From NCBI GenBank assembly GCA_905178155.1, contig CAJINV010000009.1, positions 3,218,768-3,282,767 on the forward strand: a stretch of 64,000 nucleotides of DNA, given 5' to 3'. The translations under genes were made by a program, and so were the position numbers. Under the pieces are notes generated by a model, which was not told the origin of the DNA, made no database searches, and was given only the letters and a program-made list of their open reading frames with translations. This DNA is from Amoebophrya sp. A120 (taxonomy: Eukaryota; Sar; Dinophyceae; Syndiniales; Amoebophryaceae). Below, one piece after another: positions 32,001-44,800 of the stretch; positions within the stretch are counted from its first letter, which is position 1; the number at the start of each line of letters is the position of its first letter.

Positions 32001-33628
32001 ACGACTCCCGGGACCGCGGCAGGGGCATATGCATTGCAAATATGTCTGGATGTCTGGAATTCTTGTGATGCTGGATGGCGTATCATGAGGAAGCCACAAG
32101 TTTGCTGGCTCAGCATGACAAGCTTCTGAGCTTCTAGGTGTTCTTGCCTCTTCTGCATGACGAACTGTGTTTCATCTGCATGACAGAAAAATGGGGCAGC
32201 TCTTGGGTACCGTGCATCACAGATTTCAACAGTCATTCCACGGGAGCATGACAAACATGCATTCTTCCAGACCCAGACATATTTGCATTTGATAGGGCAA
32301 GGGCCGCTACGACTCCCGGGACCGCGGCCGCCGGTACAGCGGGGGGAAGGACCGCGACCGCAAGGGCATCTCGAGGGCCAAAGGTACTTTTTTTAGTACT
32401 TGATGACATGCATGACAAATCTTTTTCTTAAGGTCGGTCCGCATTACAAATTTTATTTCTCATGCTGAGAAAATTTGTAATGCATTTGTAGTTTTACTAG
32501 GACGAGGACTACGATACTTTTGCATTGCATCTCGAGGGCCAAAGGTACTTTTAGTACTTGATGACTGTGCTTTTTGTTCTTGAGGTTATTCTGCATGACG
32601 AAGTAGGAATCGCGAGTTTGGTTTTGTGCAACACAGACTGGTGGATTTATTTTTCCGAAGAAAGTACAAAGCCGAGGACGCTTGTTCCGAGGAGAAAAAA
32701 TTTCAACCACTACATTTTCCTCCGCATAATTACAAATTGAAATTCCAGGTGAGTTGTCGGAGGGCGCTTACAAGATCACGTTGGAGGGAATTCCGAACGA
32801 CATGACCTGGACCGATATGCAAGAACTCTTCCGGCTCTTGATCGCAGAATGAGAGTTTGTGATGCAGAACCACATTGACGCTACTGGTACTGGCTGCTAT
32901 CTCTACTATCTATGTATCTATGTGGTTTTATGCAACACAAATTCACAAATTCTGCGCACGAGAAACGAAAAGTTTTCAATTCCATACTCTAGTTGAAGGA
33001 AATGGGAAGGCAGCATGTGGGCGGTGACAGATACATGGATGTGACGTTTGCCCGCACCTTTCGCAACCGTCAGGGCACGGCCTGCGGGATTTTGGAGTTC
33101 AAGAGCAGGTATAGAGATGAATTCGACTTGATGTAATTTCGGAGTTTGAAGACGAGTTTGTGCTGCGGACTTTTTATGCACTCGTGCATTGATTTCTCAT
33201 GCAAATATCGCAATAATTCACTTCGTACTTCCTTCTTTTCAGGTCTATGGCGCAGGATTTGGTGGACAAGTTGGATGACCGAAAGATTAAGGGCTGGGAT
33301 GCTATCCGAAATTTTGCGGGGACCACTTCGAGTCAAGGTGTCATGGGGGTAGTTTGTATTGCAAAATTTTGCAAGATTATGAAGATGAACGGTTTCTATT
33401 AACTTTGCATCACAAGGGATTGTAAGAAGTATGCAGATTAGCTGCAGATTAGCAGGATCAGCAGGAAGATTGTTCTGCAAACCACTATTTGGGCGAGGTT
33501 CTTGCTGCACTATAATAATTGCGATTCTGCAATACAAAAAAACCATTTTCTTTGACGACTCGAAGCGGCTTTACACCTCGATAGCACAGCGTCTGCGGGT
33601 CAAGATGGGAGACCACTCTTGGGACTGA
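26023..33628 (+). CDS. SR-type splicing factor with two RRMs (SRSF1-like)
   Basis: Begins with an Arg/Ser head (MSPRSRSRSRSRSRSVERRR). Exons: 26023-26117, 26382-26446, 26714-26775, 31538 to about 31622, about 31895-32027, 32300-32383, 32749 to about 32836, 32993-33108, 33243 to about 33337, and a last exon ending at 33628. RRM1 has RNP2 LWVGGLP, VFSKFGK, and RNP1 KGPPFCFVEF, closing with DKITVQFTAEKG. A Gly/Arg/Lys/Asp linker follows. RRM2 has YKITLEGIPND, TACGILEFKS and RLRVKMGDHSWD at the C-terminus. Such proteins bind exonic enhancers and help choose splice sites in the nucleus. Three introns are introners; three are GT-AG (26776-31537, 32384-32748, 33109-33242). The exon 4/5, 7/8 and 9/10 junctions are non-canonical or uncertain. 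The 3' end lies in the duplicated segment. Confidence 0.8.
26118..26376 (+). mobile_element. Introner element, family A
   Basis: 259 bp; target copies CGTTC (26113-26117) and CGCTC (26377-26381) differ at one base; ends TATGGATTGTAAAAATGTC and ACATTTTTGCAGTTGATA. It splits the RS-rich head (DRDRS-ISRERPRG). Confidence 0.88.
26447..26708 (+). mobile_element. Introner element, family A
   Basis: 262 bp with exact GGTCG duplication (26442-26446, 26709-26713); ends TATCAAATGTAAAAGTGTC and ACATTTTTACACTTGATA. It falls inside RNP2, giving TTLWV-GGLPES when removed. Confidence 0.92.
27120..30540. repeat. GC-rich satellite array, about 95-100 bp monomers, partly as about 195-bp dimers
   Basis: Monomers combine a CGCGCGC...GCGCGCG palindromic block, a CCTTGGCCTGAGGGCG or TTTTCTTTTGGCCCGTAGG block, and a short A/T run (GAAAAAAATTTT). 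The phrase TTTTCTTTTGGCC recurs near 28302, 28499, 28695, 28882, 29079 and 29293, so dimers repeat every 187-214 bp. Copies before 28300 and after 29400 are more diverged. Long open frames on both strands are by-products of low stop-codon frequency. Confidence 0.85.
30613..30990. repeat. 33-bp minisatellite, about 11 units
   Basis: Unit consensus AGCTTCTCGTAGAGCCGGGG followed by AAGCTGGACTTTC. Early units are shorter (GTAGCCGGAGAAGCTGG). Because 33 is divisible by 3, one frame reads as an 11-residue peptide repeat, but it lies within an intron with no supporting start or flanking exon. Confidence 0.9.
31005..31260. repeat. TCTAGA-rich and GTTCTGG palindromic tracts
   Basis: 31020-31135 is built from interleaved TCTAGATTTCTAGA and AATCTAG units. 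31160-31250 repeats an inverted pair around TCTATTGCAATAGA and GTTCTGG/CCAGAAC. They could fold as strong hairpins. Confidence 0.75.
32028..32294 (+). mobile_element. Introner element, family A (subtype 2)
   Basis: 267 bp with exact GGGCA duplication (32023-32027, 32295-32299); ends TATGCATTGCAAATATGTC and ACATATTTGCATTTGATA. It splits the basic linker (RDRGRG-KGRYDSRD). Confidence 0.9.
32366..32564. repeat. Duplicated exon end and 5' splice site flanking an introner-like remnant
   Basis: The string CATCTCGAGGGCCAAAGG then TACTTTTAGTACTTGATGAC occurs twice (about 32367-32406 and 32528-32565). The spacer contains ACAAATCTTTTTCTTAAGG, also found in reverse complement within the family G introner at 24286. 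The first copy is used as the donor in my model; the second repeats the donor sequence within the intron. Confidence 0.7.
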
Positions 33629-35891
33629 AGGGTGTTAGCGAAAGGCGGAAGCAAAACACCTAGAAATTGAATAAAGCGAACAACCAAACGGAAGTTACTA
33701 GTCAAGCGGTAGACACACGACAAGAAGTGGATGCTAGCGCCGTGCTTGTATCTGGTTCGAGCAAAAAATATGCGACGTATTTTTTACCTGTTTCACACCA
33801 CCGGAAATGCATTTTTCGACGGATTTGCAATTTGAGTTTATCACGACGTCAAAGCGGAGAGTTTTTAGTATTTTGAACCTAATAAAAGTTGGAGTTAGGA
33901 GGTCATCAGCTGTCCAACCAAAGCATTGTCTGTTGCACTTGCATTGAAAGCGAAACGGAGATCTGTACTTTTTCACACCACGGTGGGCCGGTAACAGAAA
34001 CCGAAACAGCCGCTATCTTCACGAAGAAGAAGTAGAACAACGGCTGTCTTGGTTTTCATCGTCTCACCTTTTAACGACGACCTTTCTATTTGCGACACTG
34101 CCGGAAAAATTATTCCCAGAAAGTTTTTTCTATTCGACTTAAATAATGTACTCTTGTTACTCTTTGTAATCTATCGATTTCTTCATGTTGGTGCACCAGA
34201 TATTTAAGTATAAATATATGGATGCTGCTTGCCTTGTTTTGGCTGGTCTGCAACGCTGCAAGGCATGTGACGGCACCGGATGTTAGCTATGGTAGGATCT
34301 CTGTCCTCTTGGAAAGAAGATGCTCGACTAAGGACCACTACTTTTGGTTTCACCACCGCTCCTTCACGATAACACATTGCACCAGTATAATTTCTTAGTG
34401 CAGCGGGAAGAGATAGAGATTTCGGAAAAGCAACTGTGGTATTTGTTTCATGGTGCGAGGAGAGCCAGAACAACGAGGAGCACGACCAAGGCACTATCAG
34501 TGTCGCAGCTGTACTTTGACGACTTAATAAAGTTGCAACTCCAAGAGCGACTACCTAGCTTTTCTTTGTCAAAAATGAGAAGATTGCGTTGCACTTCTAG
34601 TAGTAGCCGAGGCTCGTGCACCAGTTAGTTTGGAGAAAAATACGCAACAGGCGGAGACGATGGGAAATACGATTCGGAGGCTTCTGGTGTATGCCAAAAC
34701 TCCCTAGAGGTCTTGTTTGCTACCCTCCCAGGTGGTCTCAGATAGAGAAATGATCATCATCCATTGTGCTCATAAATGATTTTTTTGTTCTCCGACGATC
34801 ATATCGTTCCTGCACTCGCTGACCAAGCCTTGAAATCGATTATACAGCCTGCAGGGCAATGGACCTTATTTTTGTGGCTTGCATTTGCTATACTGAGAAG
34901 TGTAGGTGAATTGCAACTGGCTGCGAACCTGGCAGTGCGATTCCATCAGAGCCAAGGTCTTGAGTATTTTTAAGATGGTGCAGCAGTACCGGCTGGCAGC
35001 TCATCCTGTCGTAGAAATGCCGCTTGAGACAATGGAGAAATGGCACTGCTACGAGGCTTTCAACGCAGTAGATGCAAATCGAAAGAAATTTATTACGTTT
35101 CACCGACTACATGAACAAACCATTTCGACTCACTAGTGCTGTAATGCTCTGCTCCTTGTCGCAAACGAAAGACTCAAATTGAAATCGCTCTCATATAAAA
35201 ATCTAATCGTGATAAAGTCGTTTTGTCAGATCGCCGCTCGTCGTGGCATGTCTCACTGCTCTTGGTGATGCGTTTTACTTATTTCCTCGTTTGATAAAAA
35301 TTCGTTTTTCATCGCTTCAGGCACGGGCAGTTGTAGTCGTTTCAATATGGCGACTATTTTTTCACTACATAGATATACGCCTAGACGATTCTATGGAACT
35401 GCCTTTGAACGGCAATGTTTCTGGTTTAGTGTATGATGACTGGCACTTGGAAGTTTTTCTGTCAACATATGTATGGTTTCTGAGAATTATCAATCACAAA
35501 GGCAGCACGGTACTATCATATCCCAGTTTCGTGAGTTGCAGAAGAATATTTTTGTAGATAAATAATAGCACTTTCGACCGGTTTCAGTTTCACACAACTA
35601 GAGCTTGATATTATACACAATTCTGCGACTAGGACTAGTTTTAATCTTTAGACAGGAGTTTTGCATAGTGGAACGCACACGGATGGGCATTTTTCTGCCA
35701 AACCTGAGAGAAGATTTTCGCACGGACAAGTTTCTCTGAAAGCCTTACAATCTCGAATAAAACAAGTTGTAAAATATCGGCGCGACAACTAATACATCGA
35801 CAGGCAGAGCTGCAACATCTCCCCTTTATTATTACCTACACGCCAGTGATTGCTCCTGCTGTGGTGCGACGACCTGAAGATAATTTACCCT
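33629..35891. other. Intergenic region between SR gene and kinase gene (copy A)
   Basis: No supported gene. The counterpart at 50791-53087 has frame-breaking indels in every short open frame here, so these frames are unlikely to be coding. It should contain the kinase promoter. Confidence 0.6.
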
Positions 35892-38800
35892 ATGGGCGAC
35901 GACCAGCACAGCCACCATTTCGAGCACAAAGACAATCCCCCACGACCCGTGATTCCATCTGGCCGACGTAATTTTCACCCTCACGACCATCCAGATCAGG
36001 GTAGAACTACTAATGCCGCCGGCCGCGACTTAGCAGAGCCGGGCAATAATATTAGACGCTTCGAAAAGAACAATGCGCGCTTCGTCCAAGAAGAGCACGA
36101 TGTCCCAAGCTACCCTTTACCCGTCGCCCCAGTTCCCACACAAGCAACGTCGGCGTTGCATACTGCGACCACGTTCGACTTCGAGGCGAAAGTTTTTCAT
36201 GCACAGGGCGCAAATGGAAATGCACATGCAGGAGCGGGCGTGGGACAACAAGGAGAAGGTGTTCGAGATCATGAACAGGCTGCCTACGGGTGCCAAGGTG
36301 CACGGGAGGAGCAGGACGATCTGCCACAAGAACGGGGAAATGTTCTTGTGCCACACGACCCTCGCGGTCGTGAACAAAACGCGAGCTTCTCCTACGACGG
36401 CGTAGAGGTGAACACCACCTTGTCCGCTGGCAATCATGGAAGCTCCTACTATCAGGAGCAAAACGACGCCAGAAGGCCGGCGGCGACGAGTACGATTGAA
36501 GACGATGTGATAAGCAGGACAGGAGCGGCTGCCGCTGCGCGGCCCGGCCGCGGCCATGTTGATATCCGGCCGTCGACACGAGACGATTTTTCGTCGATGG
36601 CCTACAATCCGAACAGAGAGACCGAGAGTTGTTATTCCTCAGCCCCGAGGGTGAGAAATGTTGACCATGCAGGCCTCACTGACACTGATGCGTATAGTGA
36701 CAAGAAGCGCAACTACCCCCGCACAGGCAGAGGGCGGCTGGAAAACAGAGAAACCAGTTTCGAGAGCAATGCCGACTGCGAAAATGGCACAGCGGCAGCG
36801 CCGGCACCGCAAAAACGACATCAGCGAAATGCCGCCGAAAACGACGAGCATCAAGGACTCCAAGATTTTATCTACCAGGCAGACTTGCCAAAGGTGGCTG
36901 TTGTGGATACATCAAACGGTGACCGCGAGCAGGGAGTGGGTTTCACGATTGAGGACCCTGAATACAACCGAGAACAGCGAGGTGCGAAGCCAATGCTCCA
37001 CCAGAATCAGCAAGAAGCCCAAGGAGAGCCCGTTGCCCAAGACGGACACCAGAAAGAAGCGTATGGTCAGCATGGTCTTCAAACAAAGAGAAAAAATCCC
37101 CGCGACACTACTAGCTCTGGATTGAGGTGCAGCGACAAGGCCGAAACCCTCCGCGCCCCCGTCGTTCCGGACTCCACACCGATTGCACCCCGGCGCGCAG
37201 AAAAGATTGACACTTCTCCCTCGCCTAATGGCAAGCTCCACATGGGCAACGACCCCCGGGATCATGATTGTGGACCCAACGACAATCTCCCTGATGTGTG
37301 TCCTGGAGTAAATAAAGTGGCGAATCTTTCATCTCCGGGGCCTCTCCTTTCCAGCTCCGTGGCCAGCATCCCCGTCTACGGGCGCCACAACGCCCCTTTT
37401 CTCAACTCCCCAAGCGACCTGCCCGAGTATTTCAACGATGAGGACTGCCGGACTTCGTACCAGGAAAATGATTCGTTACTCTCCACGTTTGCCTTCATTC
37501 AGCGCAAAAACATCAACGTGACCGCCACCGCCCGCGTTGGCCCAGGCATGGTCATCTGCATGGGCGAAGAGGTGGTTGACAACCATCGCGTGGACTTCAA
37601 CAAGCCGACTTTATTGCTCGAAGTTGTGAAGCGGATCGGCAAGGGCGGATCCGCGGAAGTGTTTGAGTGCGTGGATTTGCGAACTTGTGTTGTAGACGGA
37701 GGCTCAAGTACGACGGCGTCGGGAAGTCGTGGCAACTACAGCTGCAATCGTGACGCGTCGCGAAGTGGTGGCATTGGAAGCAGCGGCAACGGTCGCGACA
37801 GGGAGATGAAAGCTTCTCAGCTATCCGCCACCCGGTACGCATTGAAGGTCGTCTACGCACGGGACGCACGGCAAATGCGTTCGTTTGCCATGGAGGTAAA
37901 CTGGCTGCGGGCTTTGCGGGACAAAAATCGTGCGACCGCAGGGGGGAATGGCAATGCTGGCCACAACGCAAACGAGCTGCGAGTAGTGAAGATGATCGGG
38001 GAAGCGAAATTTTTTCCGAAAGACCTGGTGATCCACATTTTGCTGGAATTCGCGGACTGTGGTATGGGAGGGAAGTGTTTGTGTTGGTTGGAAACTTGCA
38101 TAAGTTGTATGTATTTTTGTGATGCGGAATAAACGTGGATGAGATGCAGCAGTGCGGGAAGCTTATTTATGTCTTCCCATGTTGCGAGTGAAGCCGCAGC
38201 CGGATGGAATTTGCCATTTTCTTACCGCGCGACAAAATATCTGCAGTAGCAGTACATTAACTGGAACTTTCTGGTTCAGCAACTGAAGAACCTTTTTTCC
38301 CCTCCCATACCCAATCTTCATTCCTTCCTCCGGAAAAACTACGAAATTTTCTCCATTTACGACATTCGCAACCTCTGGCGCGACATGGTCGCCGGTGTCG
38401 CGGCGATTCACAGCCTCGGGTTGATCCACTTTGATCTCAAACCCGCGAATTTCCTCATCGTGGACAACATCGTGAAGGTCTCTGATTTCGGTCTCGCGAG
38501 AGGGATCAATAAAGACGAAGGAATCACCCACGTCTCCCGTGATCGGCAGTGCGGCACGCCGCGCTACATGCCGCCCGAGGCGTTCTACCAGCCGGATGAA
38601 GGGGCGGCGAGTTTGAAGATGCGACCGGCGGCCGATGTTTGGGCGTTGGGGATTATCCTCTACCAATTATTGTACGGTCGGGCACCGTACGAGCATTTAG
38701 AGGGGTGCGGGATGCGGGCGCAGTTCGCCGTGGCGGATTCCCGGGTCCGGATTCTGTACTCGAAATCTCGGCGGTGGGAGCAGCAAGACGCGGCGTTATT

Positions 38801-41800
38801 CGGCCATCTGGTGTCTCTGCTGCAGGTGACGCTGCGGTGGCGTTGGGAGCGGCGGTGGGACGCGCAGACGGTGCTGAAGTATTTGGAAATGGGAGATGAG
38901 CAGTACGATGCGAATGTTCAGCCATGCCAAGCGACCACCAAGAGAAAGAATCAAAAGCTGCTGAAAATGCCGAAAAACCTTGTCAATGAAGAAGACATAA
39001 AGGGAAAAACGACGAAATGGGAGGGCCATCGGCTGTCGGACATTTACGAAGAGGAATTTATCGAGCAGACGTCGCTACCGTTGTTGGCGAAACAAGAGAT
39101 GAACTACTCCTGCAACTCGACTTCTTTCGGTGCTACGGGTGCGGAGAAAGCCGAGCTATTGGCACGACGACAGGACGGACTTGGAAACCTGGATGATGGC
39201 GGCGGCGCTACGGGCCAAATCGAGAAGGAGGTGCTGGGGTCGGGTGGTGAAGAAAAGAAAATGAGAAGCGACAAAAATATGCGAGATTTCGCAAATGAAG
39301 TAGCAGAAGAACACGAGCCAGAGCTGGCATCGTCCTCGGAGGAAGAGCATGAGTTGGGTGAAAATGCTGAGAAAGGTGCGGCATTGATGTCGCCGCAGCA
39401 GCAGCAGGTCCAAGGCGCCGCTTCCGAAGATTTTGCTTTGGAAAACAACAAAACAGCATCGCTAACTTCTGCAACACAAACCTTCGACACCGGGCAGCGA
39501 AACACGACACCAAGTGTTGCACGTGACGAAAATGACGACCCGTCGCAAGAAGACAAATTTCATTCCATGACAGAGGATCCCTCTTCAGCATCGACATCTT
39601 CCGCATCATCTCCTTGCGCCGCTTTCCTGGCCTCATCGCTTTCAACCATCATCATCACCATCATCGCTGTTTGTCTCCTCGCGGGCGCTACTGGCTTGGC
39701 AGTCCATATGGGCAACGTGAGCGAGGGGAGCAAACAGAAAGCAGAGCTGGGATCTTCAGGGGACGGTGATGAGTATCCGTTTGGCGGCTTCGGCGGCGGG
39801 CATAAGCCGAACATTTTAGTCCCAACGAGAATCTTCAACGGGGATGGAGGTGGTGGTGAGGGTGGCGGCGGTGGGGGGTCACCCAGCGGGAACTCCAGCG
39901 GCCCACCAACAGGTCTAGGAAATGATGGTCAGAGCGGGAGTGCCGGACCCGGAACCACCGCTCCTTTGCAGCAACCGACCCCTCCTGCGAGTCCTTCATC
40001 GGGCTTGTTGAGCCGCTTCCCCCCGAGACCCGTTTCCGGAGCGGAGTTTCTGGCGCCGGCGACACCAAAACCTGCAGCGCCGACGGGTGGTGCGGCAGCG
40101 CCAAAACCAGCACCGGTCGCTTCCGTTTCTGCTGCACAGGTTGCAGCTTCTGCTTCCCCCAGCCCCGCAACAGTGCTTCCCGCTGCGACGTTGCCGGCTC
40201 AGCCGGCAGTTGCTGTTCAACCGAATGCGGCAATTCCATTAACTGCAACTTCTGACGCGGAGGCGCAAGAAGGTCAAGCAGAAGGAGCTGATGCTGATGC
40301 AGTACTGAGCGCCCCGTCTGCGTCATCATCTCCTCCGGAAAGTGACCGTGCAGAAGTCGCAAGTGCTCCAGCAACGCAAGAAACAACGATCAGCGACGAA
40401 AACCAGTCGGCGCAAGAACAGGCACCCCGAGGAAGCGAAGAAGCAATGGGGACTGAAACTAATGATCGTCAGGCGCAAGAAGAAGCACAAGCAGCCCAAC
40501 AGGAGGAACAGCAAGGCGAAGTACCGCGAACTGGAACGCAATCAGACGTTGGTAGTAGTATCGACCACTCTTCCTCCACTGGAGATATCGGTTTGGGAAC
40601 AAGTGCTGCAGCTTCAGCGGGGAATACCGGCAACAGCGATCCTGGTCATGCAACGTCGAATCCGAGTCACGACGGCGGTGTGGGACGTCAGCCACAAGCT
40701 GCATCAGGCACAAGAGACGTCGAGCGAGAACGGACGCCGGAACCAAATGGCGACGGTATTGAAACTCGTGGGTCTTCTACTTCCGGTGGTGCCTCAGATC
40801 TGAATTCACCAGGAAGAAGTTCTGGGACAGAACCGACTGGCGAAAACCAGCAACCGCAGCATTTTACAACAAGTACGGGAACCGGAACGGCAGACACCGA
40901 TCGGACAAATAAGACGACATTTGCGCAGGGCCACGGCACTCCAACTTCCGGAAGTACTGCTTCCGGTGGAGGCAGCGCCTCTTCAACTTTCTTTTCCACC
41001 GAAGCAGGAAGAAACGACGGCACAAATCATGATTTACGGTGTGCGGACGCACTGCCCGCAGGCGAAACTCTGCCTATGGGTGCTGCCGCTGGAAGCGGAT
41101 CAATAGATACTGGCGAATCTCATGCTCCCCCGGTGGCTGTGGGAGATGCAGCCAGCGGCTGTCCCCCGGGAGGGCGAGAAGATGCAGAGGCTTTGCGGAC
41201 GTCTGCTGATCCTAGTTGCCCGCTCCGCCCGAGGTCGCGCTCGCCGCCCGGAAGTGTCCGTAGTGGGGGTAGTTCGGACGCTGGATCGAGCGGTCGGTCC
41301 GCTCGCGGAGGGGGACGGAGGGGGCGATCTAGCTCGGCTGGTTCTACTAGTTCGAAATCATCTGAAGACAGCGATTCAGACTCAGAATCCGATTCCGACA
41401 GCACGGAAAGGCGACCAACAGGCCCAGGAGGTGGTTCGCCGCCGCCGACTCCGAGGCCCGGCGGGAGTTCGTCCAGCACTGCAGTATGGCGGCCGAGAGG
41501 CAAAGCAGCTGCAGCAGAGCCACTTGTCCCGGAGGTGGCCCCAGAACCAGTTTCAGAGGCAGACCTCGCAGCACTGAAAACCAGGCAGGAGGAGGGGCAA
41601 AGCTGCGAAAGCCTGTTTTTGAAGGTTTTGGCTGAGTTTTTGGCTGAAGAACTACAGATGGGCGGCAAAAAGCCAAAGGATTTCTGGAACCCAGAAATAG
41701 ATGACGGTCGGGACTACCTGCAAGAAGCAAGAGATCAATTCGCAGCAGCCGGCGGACACCTAGGGCAGACAACTGCACTTGATCCGGACATTTGGACGGT

Positions 41801-44800
41801 ACTTATTCTTGGTCTCTTATCCTTTTATTTTTTTTTGTAATTTTTGTTCATTTTGTTTTGTCACCGGTTTACAAAAAAAAGGACAATGCAGTGAAAGTCG
41901 ACAAAGCAAGCAAGACGGCTCGTATTGATCCCCAGCTATGTTTCTTTGTAGTCGATGCTCCATCAACTTCGGAGCGGGCATTTTTTGGTGTCATAGTACT
42001 TGGAGATCATGTTTATTTCGCTTGGCTTCCTAGACACACTTCCTTTCCTTTGCACTTCCAGGTTGCAACGATTATGACCATGATGCCACACTGTTATGGA
42101 AATTTTCGTGCCTTCGATTTGCGAGCCATGAATAGTTGGCCATGGTTGGAGATTGATGTTTACGAAACAAACCGGTTGCAGACGACCCAGTGCCTGCCTG
42201 CAGAAGACGAGCCCTTTTTCAAACACGTGTTAAACTTTTTTCACGAACGAATTCCAAGCACCACGAACTCTGCGTCCACATCTCTCGTAGTCTGGGAACA
42301 CCCTTTGATTTTGGTTCCGGAGCGTCTTGAACCGGACGGGCGAGGCGGGTGGACTCCCATTTCTGCCAACGTCTCCGAGTCTGGTCGTGTGATTCATGAG
42401 GAGCGCTGCCGCATCGGAATGGCTACGGAATATCTTTTCCAAGCTCAAAATTGCGTTCACGAATTTGGACCCACGAATTTTGACGACCTACCATATGGTA
42501 CTTGTGATCATCTCGCATTTCACTCAAACATGGTTCTGTTTCACATTCATTGATGATATGGTGTATATCCAGCGAGGAAAAGTTACGTGGCATTTAACAT
42601 CCTCAGGTTATTGCCTTGATACGGGTCCTCGAGAGAAACTGAATCTAGATGAGAAGCCTGAACACTGGCCAGAGAAGGCGATTGCCGAAGAGCAGACGCG
42701 GCACAGCAAAGGCAGCACTGAACCTTTGGTGCACCCGAAGTGGCACGAGACGTTTCGCGCAGAGTTTTATCGGCGGGCATCCTTTTGGAGACGTGGATCG
42801 ACAGGATCGGGGGCAAAGTGGAGCTACATACATTTTCGGTGGAATTGGATCAAGGCTCGATTAAAGTCTCACCGGGATCAAAATAACAACAGACTAGATT
42901 GGAAATTTGCTACCGATGTCGGTGAGTCGTTTGTCTACAAGGCGGACTCCTTCTGTCCAACAGATGAATCAGTGCGGGCGGAGTTTGCATCCCTTCAACA
43001 AAAAATTCCCTTTGCCCGGTTAGAAAATGCAAGTAATCCAGCAGCGCACGAAACGACCACCAGGGACGAAAACCAATCGGCACAGCCAGCGCCTGAAGGC
43101 AGCGAACAAGAGGAAACCACGCAGACTGGCGCGACTCGTCAGGCGCAAGAGCACCAAGGTTCCCTCGATCTCACCAAGGTCCCCTTGAGTCCACCTGCGA
43201 CCTCACCGAGGCCGGCCCACTCGGCCACCCCCGAAAGACGAGGAGGTACCGGACCAGGTGGGCCGACAGATGTTGGAGCTGGTACTGCGGAACCGAGTGG
43301 CGGAAACCAAGTGCAGCCTGGCGCAGCACAAAATGCGGGCAGTGGCGCAAAAGCGGTATTTGAGGGGAACAGCATTCCAGCTTCCGGGAGTGCCGCAGCT
43401 TCCGGAGGAGGCAGTTTCAGCTCTTCCTCGTCCATTTTCGCTCTTCCTGGAACAGCAATTGACAGTAGAAGTCCAGCATTACGCCCTCCGCCAACGAGGC
43501 TAGCCGAGTTGAAGGTGGCGTCGCTGGATGAGCGGCAAACGGAGACGGTGAGTTGCGAGAACCTGTTTGTGGAATTTCTGGAGGAGCAGCTGGCGAAGAT
43601 TCCAGGCATGGAGGGGTTGATATGAATGGGAAAATAAGTGTAACTCCCTCTCTGGTCGTGTACCTCTTGTCCTTGAAAGATATTGCAAAATTATGTGTTG
43701 ATCAACGATTTCGATGCTGCTTATACGAAAGGCATGAGAGATCTTGTAGAGTGTGCTCAAGCTAGCCCAAAACAGCAGGATCTCGTACTAGCAATTTGAT
43801 CATCACGCCGTGCGGTTGTGCGCTGCAACCACGATTCGAATGCGCCCCCCCCGCAGGGCGAGAGGTAGACGCAAGTCAGGGTGGATGTCTTGAACTTGAT
43901 ATCGGAAACCAAAGGATTTCTGGAACGCGGATGTTGACCACGGCCGGGACTATTTGCAAGAGACAAACGCATTCTTCCAAGAATATGAAGGACCTAGTGA
44001 TGTGGTAGAGTCCGATTCTGAGGACGAAGAGGACGAGCCAGAAACCACTCAGGGCGGGAGTTTGGTACTTGGTGGAGTAGACCTCCGTGAATATCTTGTC
44101 CCGAAGCACGACTCGTTTCCACGGGATAGATGGACGGTAATTTGTCTTCGTAACTTTTTGGTTGTTGTTCATTCGCTCTGGGATTGGGAGTTTTGATTAT
44201 GCTGCATTTGATTTTGGAAAAGAGTGGCAACCTACCTCCGTTCATCACGACAGGTTCGAACGATCTTGGCTATGATGCCGTTCTGTCACGTGGACATCGG
44301 GGCGAAACCACTGAAAGATCTCGTGCAGCGGTACGACTACAGTTACTGGCCCAGCGCCGAGTACATAATTTACAGCCCCGCGCGACTGGAAACCGGGTGC
44401 GCGTTGCAGGACAAAGACTTCTTCGCTGAAGTTTGGGATTTTCTGCACGAACGCGTCACGCACCCTCCCTCCGCAACACCAGGAGCTCCTCCGGAGAGCG
44501 ACTCGGATCTGAACCGAAGTGTAATTGTCTGGGACGACCCCTCGACTTTTGCTTCTTCTTCCAAAGATGGCACGGTTCGTACCGCCGCCAGCTCGTCGGC
44601 CTCAAGCGCGGGGTATGAGGCTGCAGATGCGCACGGGACGATGCCTCTCGCATTGCGAGAGCAGCGCTGCCGAATCGCAATGACGACGGAGTTTCTTTTT
44701 CAAGCTACGGGCGAGGTGCGATTTGCGCGCGCATGGAGATTCTCAACCTTCTATGGTACTCACATACTTCGTTCAACGTACAAGTATGCGACCTTTTGTC

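Larger units (their letters stand above)
32545..43018 (+). repeat. Segmental duplication, copy A (about 10.5 kb)
   Basis: Matches 49708-60199 at an offset of about 17.16 kb, through the last exons of the SR gene, the intergenic stretch, and the MPS1-like kinase gene to the end of its first module. Coding parts are nearly identical. Non-coding parts show scattered substitutions and indels. Similarity stops abruptly at about 43018 (in TTCCC-TTTGCCC). Confidence 0.92.

Noticed and set aside
33667-33876. Short open frame after the SR gene, with counterpart at 50829-51038
   Set aside because: It follows the SR stop, has no domain-like features, and the surrounding frames in the two copies are broken by non-triplet indels.
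36052-36579. Minus-strand frames opposite the kinase N-terminus, repeated at 53226-54056
   Set aside because: They are antisense to a convincing + strand coding exon and biased only by its codon usage. Frame-preserving indels follow the + strand gene.
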